From: JAWWAH01 sp033721415
Lineage (GTDB): Bacteria; Patescibacteriota; Minisyncoccia; Spechtbacterales; 2-12-FULL-38-22
Assembly (NCBI GenBank): GCA_033721415.1
Contig: JAWWAH010000011.1
Span: 1-26,195 of the forward strand
Reading direction: 5' to 3'
DNA: 26,195 nt
Position numbers and translations under genes: made by a program. Of the stretch, positions 6,137 through 13,727 are shown in pieces (within the stretch, counting starts at the first letter, position 1; each line of letters starts with the position of its first letter). The notes beneath the pieces were generated by a model that was not told the origin of the DNA, ran no database searches, and worked only from the letters and a program-made list of their open reading frames with translations.

Positions 6137-8176
6137 CTATATATCAAGATTCTGCACTTTTGGAGCGTTTGTCTGAATAAATCGCTTTCTTGGTGCAACT
6201 TCGGAACCCATGAGCACGTCAAAAATTTTATCTGCTTCTTCCGCATCTTCAACTGAAACCTGTAGCAATACTCTATTTTCTGGATCCATTGTTGTTTCCC
6301 ATAGCTGGCTAGGGTTCATCTCGCCAAGTCCCTTGTATCTCTGCAGATTTACTCCAGATACTTTATCTTCTAGATCTTCTTCTTCGTTATCTTTTTTTGC
6401 TGATTTTTTAGCTTTACTTCCTTTCTTTGCTTGTTGCTTCTTAAGCATCTTCTTCAAGATATCCTCTTTCTGCGCCTCTGTGTATGCATATTCCATACTT
6501 TTACCTTTCTGTATTTTGTATAGAGGTGGCTGTGCTATATATAGATATCCCTGCTCTACTACGGGCTTATAATATCTATAAAACAAAGTTAGAAGTAGCG
6601 TTCTAATGTGGGCTCCATCAACGTCGGCGTCTGTCATAATAACTATTTTGTGATATCTAAGTTTTTCTATATTAAACTCATCAGCAATAGCAGCGCCCAA
6701 AGCAATAATTAGAGCTTTTATTTCTTTGGATGAAAGTATTCTATCTAAGCGAGCTTTTTCAACATTTAATATTTTTCCCCGTAAAGGCAGTATGGCCTGG
6801 AACATCCTATCACGACCCTGTTTTGCTGATCCGCCAGCGGAGTCACCCTCTACAATAAACAGCTCTGAGTCTTCAGCACTTCTAGATGAGCAATCTGCAA
6901 GTTTTCCAGGTAAAGTAAGACCCTCCATCGCACCCTTGCGAATTACTGTATCACGAGCAGCACGAGCTGCTTTTCTCGCTTTTGCAGCTAAAACAATCTT
7001 TCCTATTATTTGCCTAGCATCGCCTGGGTTTCTATCTAGGAAGTCATCTAATGCATCCGATACCACTGACTCTACGGCGCTTCTAGCTTCAGTGTTCCCA
7101 AGCTTAGCCTTTGTCTGCCCTTCAAATTGTGGTTCTTTTATCTTTACAGAAACAATTACTGTTAGTCCTTCTCTTGTATCGTCACCAGTAAATGATTCTC
7201 CATCTTTAACAAGATTATTCTTCTTTGCATAATCATTCAATCCTCTTGTTAGCGCAGAACGAAAACCTGTTATATGCATACCACCCTCGGGCGTATGGAT
7301 GTTATTAGCAAATCCAAGCTCTTTACCCTGAAGATCTTCTGTGTACTGGAATGCAACCTCAACAAGAACATCATCTTGCTCTTTTTCAACATAGAATATA
7401 TTGTCGTGCTTTCTCTCCTCTCCTCTATTTAAATAATCTACAAAAGAAATTAACCCTCCTTCAAAATAGAAACTGTAAGATTTAGGTAGCTTCTCACGCT
7501 TATCATTGATTTTGATGTTAACGCCTTTTGTAAGATATGCTTGTTGGCGTAAATGATTTAATATTTTCTTCCACTGAAACTCCCCCTCTTTAAATATAGA
7601 GCGATCAGGTTCAAAGGTCACACTTGTGCCTGTTTCTTTCTTTGGGCACTTAGCTCCTTTTTTGATCTTCGATGTTGGTGCTCCACGCTTATATTCTTGA
7701 ACCCATTTAAAACCATCTCTTTTAACCTCTGCTTTAAGGTGGGTAGAAAGAGCATTAACAACAGACACACCTACTCCGTGCAATCCTCCAGATATCTTAT
7801 AGCTCTCTCCTCCAAATTTACCTCCGGCATGCAAGGTTGTCATAACAGTTTCTAGAGCTGATTTCTTAGTCTGAGAATGCCTTTCTACAGGAATACCCCT
7901 ACCATCGTCTTGCACATTCACTCTTCCATCCTTCATTAGTGTAATCTCTATGTTATCGGCATAACCTGCCATCGCTTCATCTAAAGAGTTGTCTACAACC
8001 TCCCAAATAAGGTGGTGTAATCCATCTTCTCCGGTTGAACCAATATACATACCAGGTCTTTTTCTTACTGGATCCAGCCCTTCTAAGACGTGGATATCCT
8101 TAGCAGAGTACTCTCCTTTCTTCAGAGTCTTTTTTTTCTTAGCTTTTGATTTTGATTTTTGTTTTTTCTTTGCCAT
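6137..8176 (-). CDS. gyrB: DNA gyrase subunit B
   Basis: ATPase subunit of the type IIA topoisomerase that introduces negative supercoils. The GHKL ATPase domain has EVVDNSLDEA (E59, N63), DDGRGIP (90-96) and SGGLHGVGVSVVNAL. The TOPRIM domain has EGDSAGGSAKQGRDR and the metal-binding DADVDGAHIRTLLL. The QRYKGLGEMN motif comes next and the protein ends APKVQNLDI. At 679 aa it is of the shorter form without the E. coli-type insertion. Two low-complexity Lys-rich parts stand out: the first 20 residues, and about residues 575-605 just before QRYKGLGEMN. ParE is the alternative, but gyrase-type sequence in a small genome favours GyrB. It follows pheT by 50 nt with no terminator. Confidence 0.93.
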   Translation of the reverse strand: MAKKKQKSKSKAKKKKTLKKGEYSAKDIHVLEGLDPVRKRPGMYIGSTGEDGLHHLIWEVVDNSLDEAMAGYADNIEITLMKDGRVNVQDDGRGIPVERHSQTKKSALETVMTTLHAGGKFGGESYKISGGLHGVGVSVVNALSTHLKAEVKRDGFKWVQEYKRGAPTSKIKKGAKCPKKETGTSVTFEPDRSIFKEGEFQWKKILNHLRQQAYLTKGVNIKINDKREKLPKSYSFYFEGGLISFVDYLNRGEERKHDNIFYVEKEQDDVLVEVAFQYTEDLQGKELGFANNIHTPEGGMHITGFRSALTRGLNDYAKKNNLVKDGESFTGDDTREGLTVIVSVKIKEPQFEGQTKAKLGNTEARSAVESVVSDALDDFLDRNPGDARQIIGKIVLAAKARKAARAARDTVIRKGAMEGLTLPGKLADCSSRSAEDSELFIVEGDSAGGSAKQGRDRMFQAILPLRGKILNVEKARLDRILSSKEIKALIIALGAAIADEFNIEKLRYHKIVIMTDADVDGAHIRTLLLTLFYRYYKPVVEQGYLYIAQPPLYKIQKGKSMEYAYTEAQKEDILKKMLKKQQAKKGSKAKKSAKKDNEEEDLEDKVSGVNLQRYKGLGEMNPSQLWETTMDPENRVLLQVSVEDAEEADKIFDVLMGSEVAPRKRFIQTNAPKVQNLDI

Positions 8177-8226
8177 ATTTGATTTATCTAAATTTTTAAT
8201 TTCTTATTTTTAATTTATTTGCTTAT

Positions 8227-10263
8227 TTATTTAATACTCCATTCTTCGTTTTTCTCTATTGCCTTATTTATATTTTCCATCATGTTTTCCACTTCTTCAG
8301 ATTCGAGCGTTCTATCTTTTGCCTGAAACATCAGATGGAAAGCCATGCTCTTCCTATCACTATCAGGCTCCTCGTAATAATCAAACATATCTACATCGCG
8401 TAGAAGTTTTCCTCCTGCTGTATTTATCACATTTAAAACATCGCTTGTTTTAGTTAACTTAGGAACTAATATTGAAATATCTCTCACAGACTGCGGGTAT
8501 GTTGAAATAGGGGTGTATATTTCTTCTTTTTCGGCTTCTTCTATGATTATTTCTAAATTCAAATCTGCCATTACTAGATAACCTTTGATTTTCTTAGAAG
8601 AAGCTATTCTTGGATCAAGTTGACCTATATGACCTAAAATGCTATCCCCATATTTTATCTGGGCTCTACGAGCTGGATGCATGTAGCTGAGGCCATTTTG
8701 TTCCTCTAGGCTAAGTTCATCGTCTAGCCAAATATCCGAAACACCTAGGGAGTGTAGCATATCCTCAACACTGCCTTTTAGCTCATAAAATAAACTTTCA
8801 CCATCTTTGCCCGCAATAGCCAAAGATAGCCTATTCCATTCTCTATTTTTATTGCCATCTTTGTAAAAAACACGGCCCTTTTCAAAAATCTCAATTTTAT
8901 CAAAAAATTTAAGGTTTTCCTTTGCAGCCTCAGCTAGATTTGGTAATAAACTTGGGCGCATGTATTTAAAATCTTCACTTATAGGATTTGTTACCTGCCA
9001 TAAGCCTTTACTATTGAACTTCCAAGTATTTGCAGTATCTTCTGATATAAATGAATAGTTATATACTTCATTAAATCCACTTGCTGCAAGATGTCTTCTT
9101 AATTGTCTGAGCCAATATCTTTCCACATTCCGCCGTGGCGGATACAGGGCCAATGTAGGCATTTCTGGATCTATATTCTCATAACCAAAAAGGCGACCAA
9201 CTTCTTCTACTACATCTTCTTCTCTTTCGATGTCTAAACGAAATTCTGGCACAGTTACGATTAATTTATTGTTTTCTTTTTCTACGTTAAAATCCACTGA
9301 TTCCAACAATGAAGATATTTTTTCAGGTGTTAGATTTAACCCAAGCAATCTACTAGCGTAATTAGGGCGAAGAGATAATTTTATGATATTATTCTCATCT
9401 TTCTTCGCAGTATCTGCAGCAGAATTCATAAGGCTACCTCCTGTAAGTTCCTCAAGCATACTTGCGACATAGGACAATCCGAGAATTGGGAATGAAAATG
9501 GTGTTTCATGTTCAAATCTCCAGGAAGCATCTGTGCTAAGACCTAGATGCTGTGAGGCTACACGTATTTTCATTGGATCAAACCAAGCAGATTCTATAAG
9601 TAAGTTCTTCGTGTTGCTGTTTACCTCTGCTTTGAGCCCACCTTTTATGCCTGCAATAGCAAGCGGGTCTTTTTTATCTGCAATTACAAGCATTGAGGAA
9701 TCTAATATAAAAGCGTCTTCATCAAGAGTATCAATCGCTTCTCCTTCTTCTGCGTTCCTGATAATAATCTTATTACCAGCTATCTTATCAAGATCAAAAA
9801 CGTGTAATGGTTGGCCAGTAATAAGCATTGCATAATTTGCAGCATCCACTACATTATTTATTGAATTCAGCCCAAGGCTTTCCAATGAATCTCTGAGCCA
9901 CTTTGGCGATTCCTTCACTTCTACTTCTTTGATTACCGCCGCCATATAACGCTTACACGCGCTCGTATTTTCAACGTTTATAGAAATATCACCAGTCTTG
10001 TTGCCGCTTATATTTAGAGAGGCTAGCTTAGGATTCTTCAAGCTGCCGTTCACGAAAGCTGCAGCTTCACGCGCAACACCAATATGACTTGCGGCATCAT
10101 GTGCACGATTAGGTAATATATCTATATCTAGAATATAGTCATCACCCACTTTCTCAATACCTTCTACTTCAAAAGCATGCATGGTCAAACCATCCGCCAG
10201 TTTATGCGGTTCTGGAAGTTTTTTATCCACTAACTCTTGAATTATATTATATGAGAATTTCAT
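8227..10263 (-). CDS. pheT: Phenylalanine-tRNA ligase beta subunit, short form without the tRNA-binding OB domain
   Basis: Forms the alpha2-beta2 PheRS with PheS and charges tRNA-Phe. Bacterial PheT is usually about 780-800 aa; this one has 678. The start MKFSYNIIQELV and the AFEVEGIEKVG segment correspond to the first 40 residues of normal PheT. They are followed directly by DYILDIDILPNRAHDAASHIGVARE, which normally comes after the roughly 110-residue EMAP-II-like B2 domain. The B3/B4 core, the B5 domain (around LRPNYASRLLGLNL) and the C-terminal FDX-ACB domain (YPQSVRDISILV ... FHLMFQAKDRTLE) are present. The ATG immediately follows the CTAACGGG arm of a repeat element; there is no Shine-Dalgarno sequence. 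The upstream gene is pheS, 121 nt away. Confidence 0.96.
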   Translation of the reverse strand: MKFSYNIIQELVDKKLPEPHKLADGLTMHAFEVEGIEKVGDDYILDIDILPNRAHDAASHIGVAREAAAFVNGSLKNPKLASLNISGNKTGDISINVENTSACKRYMAAVIKEVEVKESPKWLRDSLESLGLNSINNVVDAANYAMLITGQPLHVFDLDKIAGNKIIIRNAEEGEAIDTLDEDAFILDSSMLVIADKKDPLAIAGIKGGLKAEVNSNTKNLLIESAWFDPMKIRVASQHLGLSTDASWRFEHETPFSFPILGLSYVASMLEELTGGSLMNSAADTAKKDENNIIKLSLRPNYASRLLGLNLTPEKISSLLESVDFNVEKENNKLIVTVPEFRLDIEREEDVVEEVGRLFGYENIDPEMPTLALYPPRRNVERYWLRQLRRHLAASGFNEVYNYSFISEDTANTWKFNSKGLWQVTNPISEDFKYMRPSLLPNLAEAAKENLKFFDKIEIFEKGRVFYKDGNKNREWNRLSLAIAGKDGESLFYELKGSVEDMLHSLGVSDIWLDDELSLEEQNGLSYMHPARRAQIKYGDSILGHIGQLDPRIASSKKIKGYLVMADLNLEIIIEEAEKEEIYTPISTYPQSVRDISILVPKLTKTSDVLNVINTAGGKLLRDVDMFDYYEEPDSDRKSMAFHLMFQAKDRTLESEEVENMMENINKAIEKNEEWSIK

Positions 10264-10378
10264 CCCGTTAGTAATTACTGTTGCACAGTGTTAATAATGA
10301 AGTCTTATTTAAATAAATTAGCATAGTTATTTTTATGTACCTTATTCTTAGGTCCCGTTAGGGTGATTACTAACGGGA
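10263..10378. repeat. 116-nt structured element, copy 1, filling the pheS-pheT junction
   Basis: Plus-strand left end TCCCGTTAGTAAT (10263-10275) is the exact reverse complement of the right end ATTACTAACGGGA (10366-10378). The flanks are TTCA (10259-10262) and CTCA (10379-10382), a 3-of-4 match to a 4-bp duplication. A third arm (GTCCCGTTA, 10352-10360) forms a local 9-bp stem with TAACGGGAC (10371-10379). Almost the whole gap between the pheS stop and the pheT ATG is this element. It is homologous to 18385-18499: both share ATTCTTAGG followed by a CCCGTTAGGG block, and the CTG..G.ACAG block. On the mRNA, the stem of the two ends would include the start codon A. It is either a MITE-like insertion or a regulatory RNA. 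Confidence 0.75.
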
Positions 10379-10384
10379 CTCATT

Positions 10385-11431
10385 TTATTTGAATTGTTGT
10401 AAAAATCTTACATCTCCTGAGTAAAATAGACGAATATCATCAATCTTATATTTCATCATGGTTAACCTGTCTATACCTACACCAAAGGCAAATCCTGTTA
10501 TTTCTTTAGGGTTATATCCAACAGATTCAAAAACCCTAGGGTGCACCATGCCAGCTCCCATTATTTCAAGCCACCCTGTTTGAGAACAAACAGAACAGCC
10601 ATCTCCACCGCACGTAATACAGCTCATATCTACTTCAAATCCAGGCTCAACAAAAGGAAAATAACTTGGCCTAAGGCGAGTTTTTATATTTGTTCTGAAA
10701 AATCTTTCCAAAAATTCTGTGATTATAGCTCTAAAATTAGCAACGCTTATATCTTCATCAACCATTAATCCCTCTAACTGATAAAACTGTACTTCATGAG
10801 AAGCGTCAGTTGCTTCGTATCTAAATACACGGCCCGGAGCTATTATCCTTATGGGTGGATTATTTGCTTCCATGTATCTTGCTTGTACAGGACTAGTATG
10901 TGTTCGCAACAGCAGACGCTCATCTTTGTTATTCTTTTTCTCTGTGCCGTCTTTTATCCAAAAAGTGTCCCATAAGTCGCGTGCAGGATGATTTTCGGGT
11001 ATATTCAAGGCTTCAAAGTTATACCATTCGTTTTCTATCTGGGGACCTTCTGCGACCTCAAAACCCATAGAGCCAAAAATATCTTCAATCTCTTGTATGG
11101 TTCTAGTCAGAGGGTGAATACTTCCTTTTGGCATTTTTGCAGGAGGACGCGTTACATCTATCCATTCCTTTTTTACTTTTTCAATATATTCTGATTCCTT
11201 TAATTCTGTTACTTTTTCTTGAAAAACAACCTCAAGGTCTTCTTTTAGCTCATTTAGTATTCTTCCCATCTTCCTACGTTCATCTTCGGCAAGATCTTTT
11301 AATTTTCTTAATTCTTGAGTTAAGTCCCCCTTTCTACCTAAATAGGCACGTCGAAGCTCGTCAACCTCTTCAAGATTTGACGTCTTTTTTAGCTCTTTTT
11401 CTATTTTTACCTTTATATCTTTAATATCCAT
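10385..11431 (-). CDS. pheS: Phenylalanine-tRNA ligase alpha subunit
   Basis: Catalytic class II subunit of PheRS. An N-terminal coiled coil (residues 1-85, tRNA-binding arm) precedes the catalytic domain. The landmarks are GFEVAEGPQIENEWYNFEALN, HPARDLWDTFW, RTHTSPVQARYM, the motif-2 region GRVFRYEATDASHEVQFYQLEG and the motif-3 region GFAFGVGIDRL. A Cys cluster (CITCGGDGCSVC) is in the place where many PheS proteins have one. The length of 348 aa is standard. It starts the pheS-pheT(-gyrB) operon, with a promoter so close that the leader would be only a few bases; an AGGG 6 nt before the ATG may help ribosome binding. Confidence 0.97.
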   Translation of the reverse strand: MDIKDIKVKIEKELKKTSNLEEVDELRRAYLGRKGDLTQELRKLKDLAEDERRKMGRILNELKEDLEVVFQEKVTELKESEYIEKVKKEWIDVTRPPAKMPKGSIHPLTRTIQEIEDIFGSMGFEVAEGPQIENEWYNFEALNIPENHPARDLWDTFWIKDGTEKKNNKDERLLLRTHTSPVQARYMEANNPPIRIIAPGRVFRYEATDASHEVQFYQLEGLMVDEDISVANFRAIITEFLERFFRTNIKTRLRPSYFPFVEPGFEVDMSCITCGGDGCSVCSQTGWLEIMGAGMVHPRVFESVGYNPKEITGFAFGVGIDRLTMMKYKIDDIRLFYSGDVRFLQQFK

Positions 11432-11441
11432 TTCTTACCCT

Positions 11442-11470
11442 ATTTTAACGCATTTTTAGATGTAGTACAA
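11442..11470 (-). promoter_or_regulatory. Candidate pheS promoter with a very short leader
   Basis: On the minus strand TTGTAC, a 17-nt spacer, and TAAAAT (5 of 6 to consensus). The ATG is only 10 nt after the -10, so the transcript would begin within a few bases of the start codon. Confidence 0.5.
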
Positions 11471-11501
11471 CCGAAATTTATCCTATATTTTCAACATTAA
11501 A

Positions 11502-11525
11502 AAACGGACCTCGAAGGGTCCGTTT
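11502..11525 (-). terminator. Intrinsic terminator after the hydrolase gene
   Basis: On the minus strand AAACGGACC / GGTCCGTTT is a 9-bp stem with a 6-nt loop, followed by a run of T. It separates the hydrolase from the pheS promoter. Confidence 0.92.
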
Positions 11526-11541
11526 AAAAATTCGATATCAT

Positions 11542-12510
11542 TTAAGATAAATGAGGTTTCCACCAAGTATCTCTGGTCCTTAACAGGAAATGATCAAAAC
11601 GATCCGCTGTCTCTTTTGGCCTCAACACGCTCGCCAGATGCCCTACTCCGGCAACATGAAATGCATGTGTATTTGGACCATGAAGGATCCTCTTAAGTCT
11701 TGGAAGTGTATCCACGAATACATACTCAGATGAATCTCCATCCAAGATTAATACGGGTATATAATGCTTGCGTACCAAATTCAATTCGTTGGTTATATCA
11801 AGAGTTAAAAATTCCCATACTAGATCACAAAATGCTTGTGGAGAAAATCTTCTAAGGTCACTAATACCAATATCGCAAACCGACGGGTGGTCTATGATCT
11901 CTTTCAAATCCTTAAATTTACGAGTTCTACTAGGAAGCCTCGCAAAAGAAATAACACTTTTCTTCATTAATTCATGAGAAATGAATTCAAAAGATTGAGG
12001 TATAAACCTACGAAACATAAGAGCTGGAGATATTATCACGGCACCAGCAACCTTAGTCGCAATTTTTATATCCCCTGCATGAAGCGGAGCCCCCTGCACT
12101 GTTAGTGTTAAAACTTTTTCAGGATATACAGCAGAAAACATAATTGCAGCAATTCCACCCATAGACATCCCAAAGATATGTGCCCTATCAATCTCGAGAG
12201 CTTCCATAAATCTAAAAAGATACCCTCTCAATAATGCAAATGAATATTTAACGGCCTTACTTGACTCACCATGACCTGGCCAATCAAAAGCAATAATTCT
12301 TAGGTTTTCCTGATTGTTAACTGCATTTTCAGCCATTTCCTTCAAAACTGTTTTAACAAGGGGCATTCTTGAAGAAGTAAAACCATGGCAAGCCAAAATA
12401 GTTTCCTCCGCTGCGGGCTCTCCAATAATGCATTCAGAATAAGCTACATCAAAAGAGTGTCTCAATGTCTCTATGGTTATTCGTTTATCTGTAAATTCAT
12501 AGTCTGGCAA
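11542..12510 (-). CDS. Alpha/beta hydrolase of unknown substrate
   Basis: Cytosolic alpha/beta-hydrolase fold protein. Numbered from the proposed start it has HGF with the oxyanion-hole region at 42-44, the DWPGHGES loop at 76-83, the nucleophile elbow GMSMGG with Ser116, an acid in ILDGD (about D257) and the catalytic His in GVGHL (about H291). That is a complete triad; the substrate cannot be told. The open frame extends upstream to 12615, but the first 35 codons of that extension contain a full TTGAAA-17-TATAGT promoter and an AAGGAGG ribosome site. I therefore place the start at the TTG at 12510, 5 nt after the Shine-Dalgarno sequence, giving 322 aa. It is a single-gene unit with its own terminator, divergent from the next gene. 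Confidence 0.85.
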   Translation of the reverse strand: MPDYEFTDKRITIETLRHSFDVAYSECIIGEPAAEETILACHGFTSSRMPLVKTVLKEMAENAVNNQENLRIIAFDWPGHGESSKAVKYSFALLRGYLFRFMEALEIDRAHIFGMSMGGIAAIMFSAVYPEKVLTLTVQGAPLHAGDIKIATKVAGAVIISPALMFRRFIPQSFEFISHELMKKSVISFARLPSRTRKFKDLKEIIDHPSVCDIGISDLRRFSPQAFCDLVWEFLTLDITNELNLVRKHYIPVLILDGDSSEYVFVDTLPRLKRILHGPNTHAFHVAGVGHLASVLRPKETADRFDHFLLRTRDTWWKPHLS

Positions 12511-12540
12511 AACAACCTCCTTTTTGAATGTTCTAGCCAA

Positions 12541-12569
12541 ACTATACAATATTTCTATATTTTTTTCAA
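12541..12569 (-). promoter_or_regulatory. Hydrolase promoter
   Basis: On the minus strand TTGAAA (12569-12564), a 17-nt spacer, TATAGT (12546-12541). The predicted start near 12534 gives a leader of about 24 nt that contains AAGGAGG (in 12515-12522). Confidence 0.75.
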
Positions 12570-12621
12570 CACAGAACAGAAGATTCACTAGAAACCAAAG
12601 TTGTCGAATAGTCAACTTCTC

Positions 12622-12650
12622 TTGATTGCAAACTAATGATATTGTATAGT
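12622..12650 (+). promoter_or_regulatory. Promoter of the lethal-factor-like gene
   Basis: TTGATT (12622-12627), a 17-nt spacer, TATAGT (12645-12650). The -10 and its 5' flank (ATTGTATAGT) are identical to those of the divergent hydrolase promoter, so the two genes may be regulated together. The motif ATAGTCAA occurs at about 12608 and again over the -10 at about 12646, a possible operator. Confidence 0.7.
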
Positions 12651-12687
12651 CAATTCTAGTTCTTCAAAGTAAAGGAGGTTCTGAGTC

Positions 12688-13338
12688 GTGAGAAAAGCGA
12701 TTGTCATACTTGTTACATTGTTTATTACTTCATCGTGTAGTATAAATACCGAAATTCAACAGAATGAGTCCACAACAACACCGGCTCCAGTCACCGAGAC
12801 TGAACAACCAGATACAAATCAAGATTACACAGAAAAAACAGTAAACGGTGTTAGGGTTTTTTTTCACCCTCAAACCAGCACTTTAACAAACAATAGACTT
12901 ATTTCTTCAATAGATAGGTCAGTATCCATGCTTCCTGATCACATGAAGGAAGTAATACGAGAAGTTACAATATACGCAGTTAGAAGGGCTGAAAAATGTC
13001 CTACAATCGTCGGCACAAACAGGGTTGCTGGATGCGCTGATGGAGTAAATAGTGAATGGATAGAACTTATAGGCTACCAGAGTCCCGCTGTAATACTACA
13101 TGAATTCGGACATATTATAGGAAATATGAAAACAAACAGAGGCACAACTATATATTCAATGTTTTTTGCAAATGTTTACTCGGAAGAGCCCGTTGGGCCA
13201 ACAAATTACTCACGAAGATATTACATAGAGGATTTTGCTGAAACTTTTTCCATATACATATTAGCCCCCCATGTATTAAAAGAGGGATACCCAATTCGCT
13301 ACGAATTTTTTAGAAACTTATTTGAAGATAAGCTATAA
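12688..13338 (+). CDS. Putative secreted zinc metallopeptidase with an anthrax-lethal-factor (ATLF/M34)-type catalytic site
   Basis: A 216-aa exported protein. Residues 1-17 form a short signal peptide ending in C17; the TSSC lipobox is not canonical (Thr at -3), so it may be a lipoprotein or simply secreted. A Thr/Pro/Gln-rich linker (20-47) precedes a domain with HEFGH (H138, E139, H142). About 40 residues later comes a Y174-x6-E181 pair inside NYSRRYYIEDFAETF. Anthrax lethal factor has HEFGH, Tyr728 and Glu735 with the same 7-residue spacing and an EFFAEAF continuation, so the full zinc site and catalytic Tyr appear present. C104 and C116 may form a disulfide. The start is GTG with AAAGGAGG upstream, and the gene is one of only two plus-strand genes. 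The target is unknown; the activity is inferred. Confidence 0.75.
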   Translation: MRKAIVILVTLFITSSCSINTEIQQNESTTTPAPVTETEQPDTNQDYTEKTVNGVRVFFHPQTSTLTNNRLISSIDRSVSMLPDHMKEVIREVTIYAVRRAEKCPTIVGTNRVAGCADGVNSEWIELIGYQSPAVILHEFGHIIGNMKTNRGTTIYSMFFANVYSEEPVGPTNYSRRYYIEDFAETFSIYILAPHVLKEGYPIRYEFFRNLFEDKL

Positions 13339-13340
13339 CA

Positions 13341-13370
13341 AAAACCATCCTCTTGGATGGTTTTTTTCTG
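13341..13370 (+). terminator. Intrinsic terminator of the lethal-factor-like gene
   Basis: AAAACCATCC / GGATGGTTTT, a 10-bp stem with a TCTT loop, followed by a T-run, directly after the stop codon. It also lies next to the 3' end of the convergent tRNA-Asp gene. Confidence 0.93.
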
Positions 13371-13445
13371 CGCGCCCGACCGGATTTGAACCGGCGATCT
13401 CTTCCGTGACAGGGAAGCGTGTTAACCGGGCTACACCACGGGCGC
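13371..13445 (-). tRNA. tRNA-Asp (anticodon GUC)
   Basis: On the minus strand the acceptor GCGCCCG pairs fully with CGGGCGC. The D-stem is GUGU/ACAC and the anticodon stem CUUCC/GGAAG, with loop CUGUCAC and anticodon GUC. The T-arm has a standard UUCAAAU loop and the discriminator is G, as expected for Asp. The 3' CCA is not encoded. Confidence 0.95.
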
Positions 13446-13448
13446 ATT

Positions 13449-13525
13449 TGGTGACTGGGGGCGGACTCGAACCGCCGGCCTAGGGGTTATGATTCCCTCG
13501 CTCTAACCACCTGAGCTACCCAGTC
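13449..13525 (-). tRNA. tRNA with CAU anticodon: elongator Met, or Ile after lysidine modification
   Basis: On the minus strand the acceptor GACUGGG pairs with CCCAGUC, the D-stem is GCUC/GAGC, the T-loop is UUCGAGU, and the discriminator A is followed by an encoded CCA. The anticodon loop is AUCAUAA, with A at 32 and an A31-C39 mismatch closing the stem. The paired G1-C72 excludes the initiator. The sequence cannot tell elongator Met from the TilS-modified tRNA-Ile2. Confidence 0.9.
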
Positions 13526-13549
13526 AATATCTCATACTTATTATATTTT

Positions 13550-13727
13550 GTAAATCTTTGTTGCGGGGAAGGGAATTGGCGTCAGCTCACTAAGTTCAAA
13601 CTACGCCTTCGGCTTGTTTTCACTAAGTGGCTCCTGCCCGGGCTCGGCGCTATGCGCCTCCGCCTTGCAATTCCCAGCCAAGCAATATTCTTGCTTCGCT
13701 GTTTTATTCTCTCCGCGTAAATCTTTG
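13550..13727. repeat. Partial copy of the initiator-tRNA 3' end with a GC-rich structured insert
   Basis: Positions 13550-13578 match 13717-13745 in 28 of 29 bases; the second copy covers the 3' end of the initiator tRNA and its downstream flank. After the first copy the sequence diverges into a GC-rich stretch closed by GGGAATTG (13571-13578) and CAATTCCC (13668-13675). Inside are the hairpin GGCGC-TAT-GCGCC (13646-13658), a GCCCGGGC palindrome and a direct repeat TCACTAAG (13587, 13620). Next to it is an AAGCAATA/TTGCTT hairpin (about 13679-13695). I see no reading frame of note. It could be a repeat inserted at the tRNA gene or a folded RNA. Confidence 0.55.

Noticed and set aside
10264..10384. 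T-box leader for the phenylalanyl-tRNA synthetase genes
   Set aside because: There is no AGGGUGG-type T-box sequence or specifier loop. The element lies between pheS and pheT rather than upstream of pheS, and a homologous copy precedes ligA, which is not a tRNA-related gene.
12511..12615. N-terminal extension of the hydrolase to an upstream ATG
   Set aside because: The extra 35 codons contain a full promoter and a Shine-Dalgarno sequence placed for the TTG at 12510.
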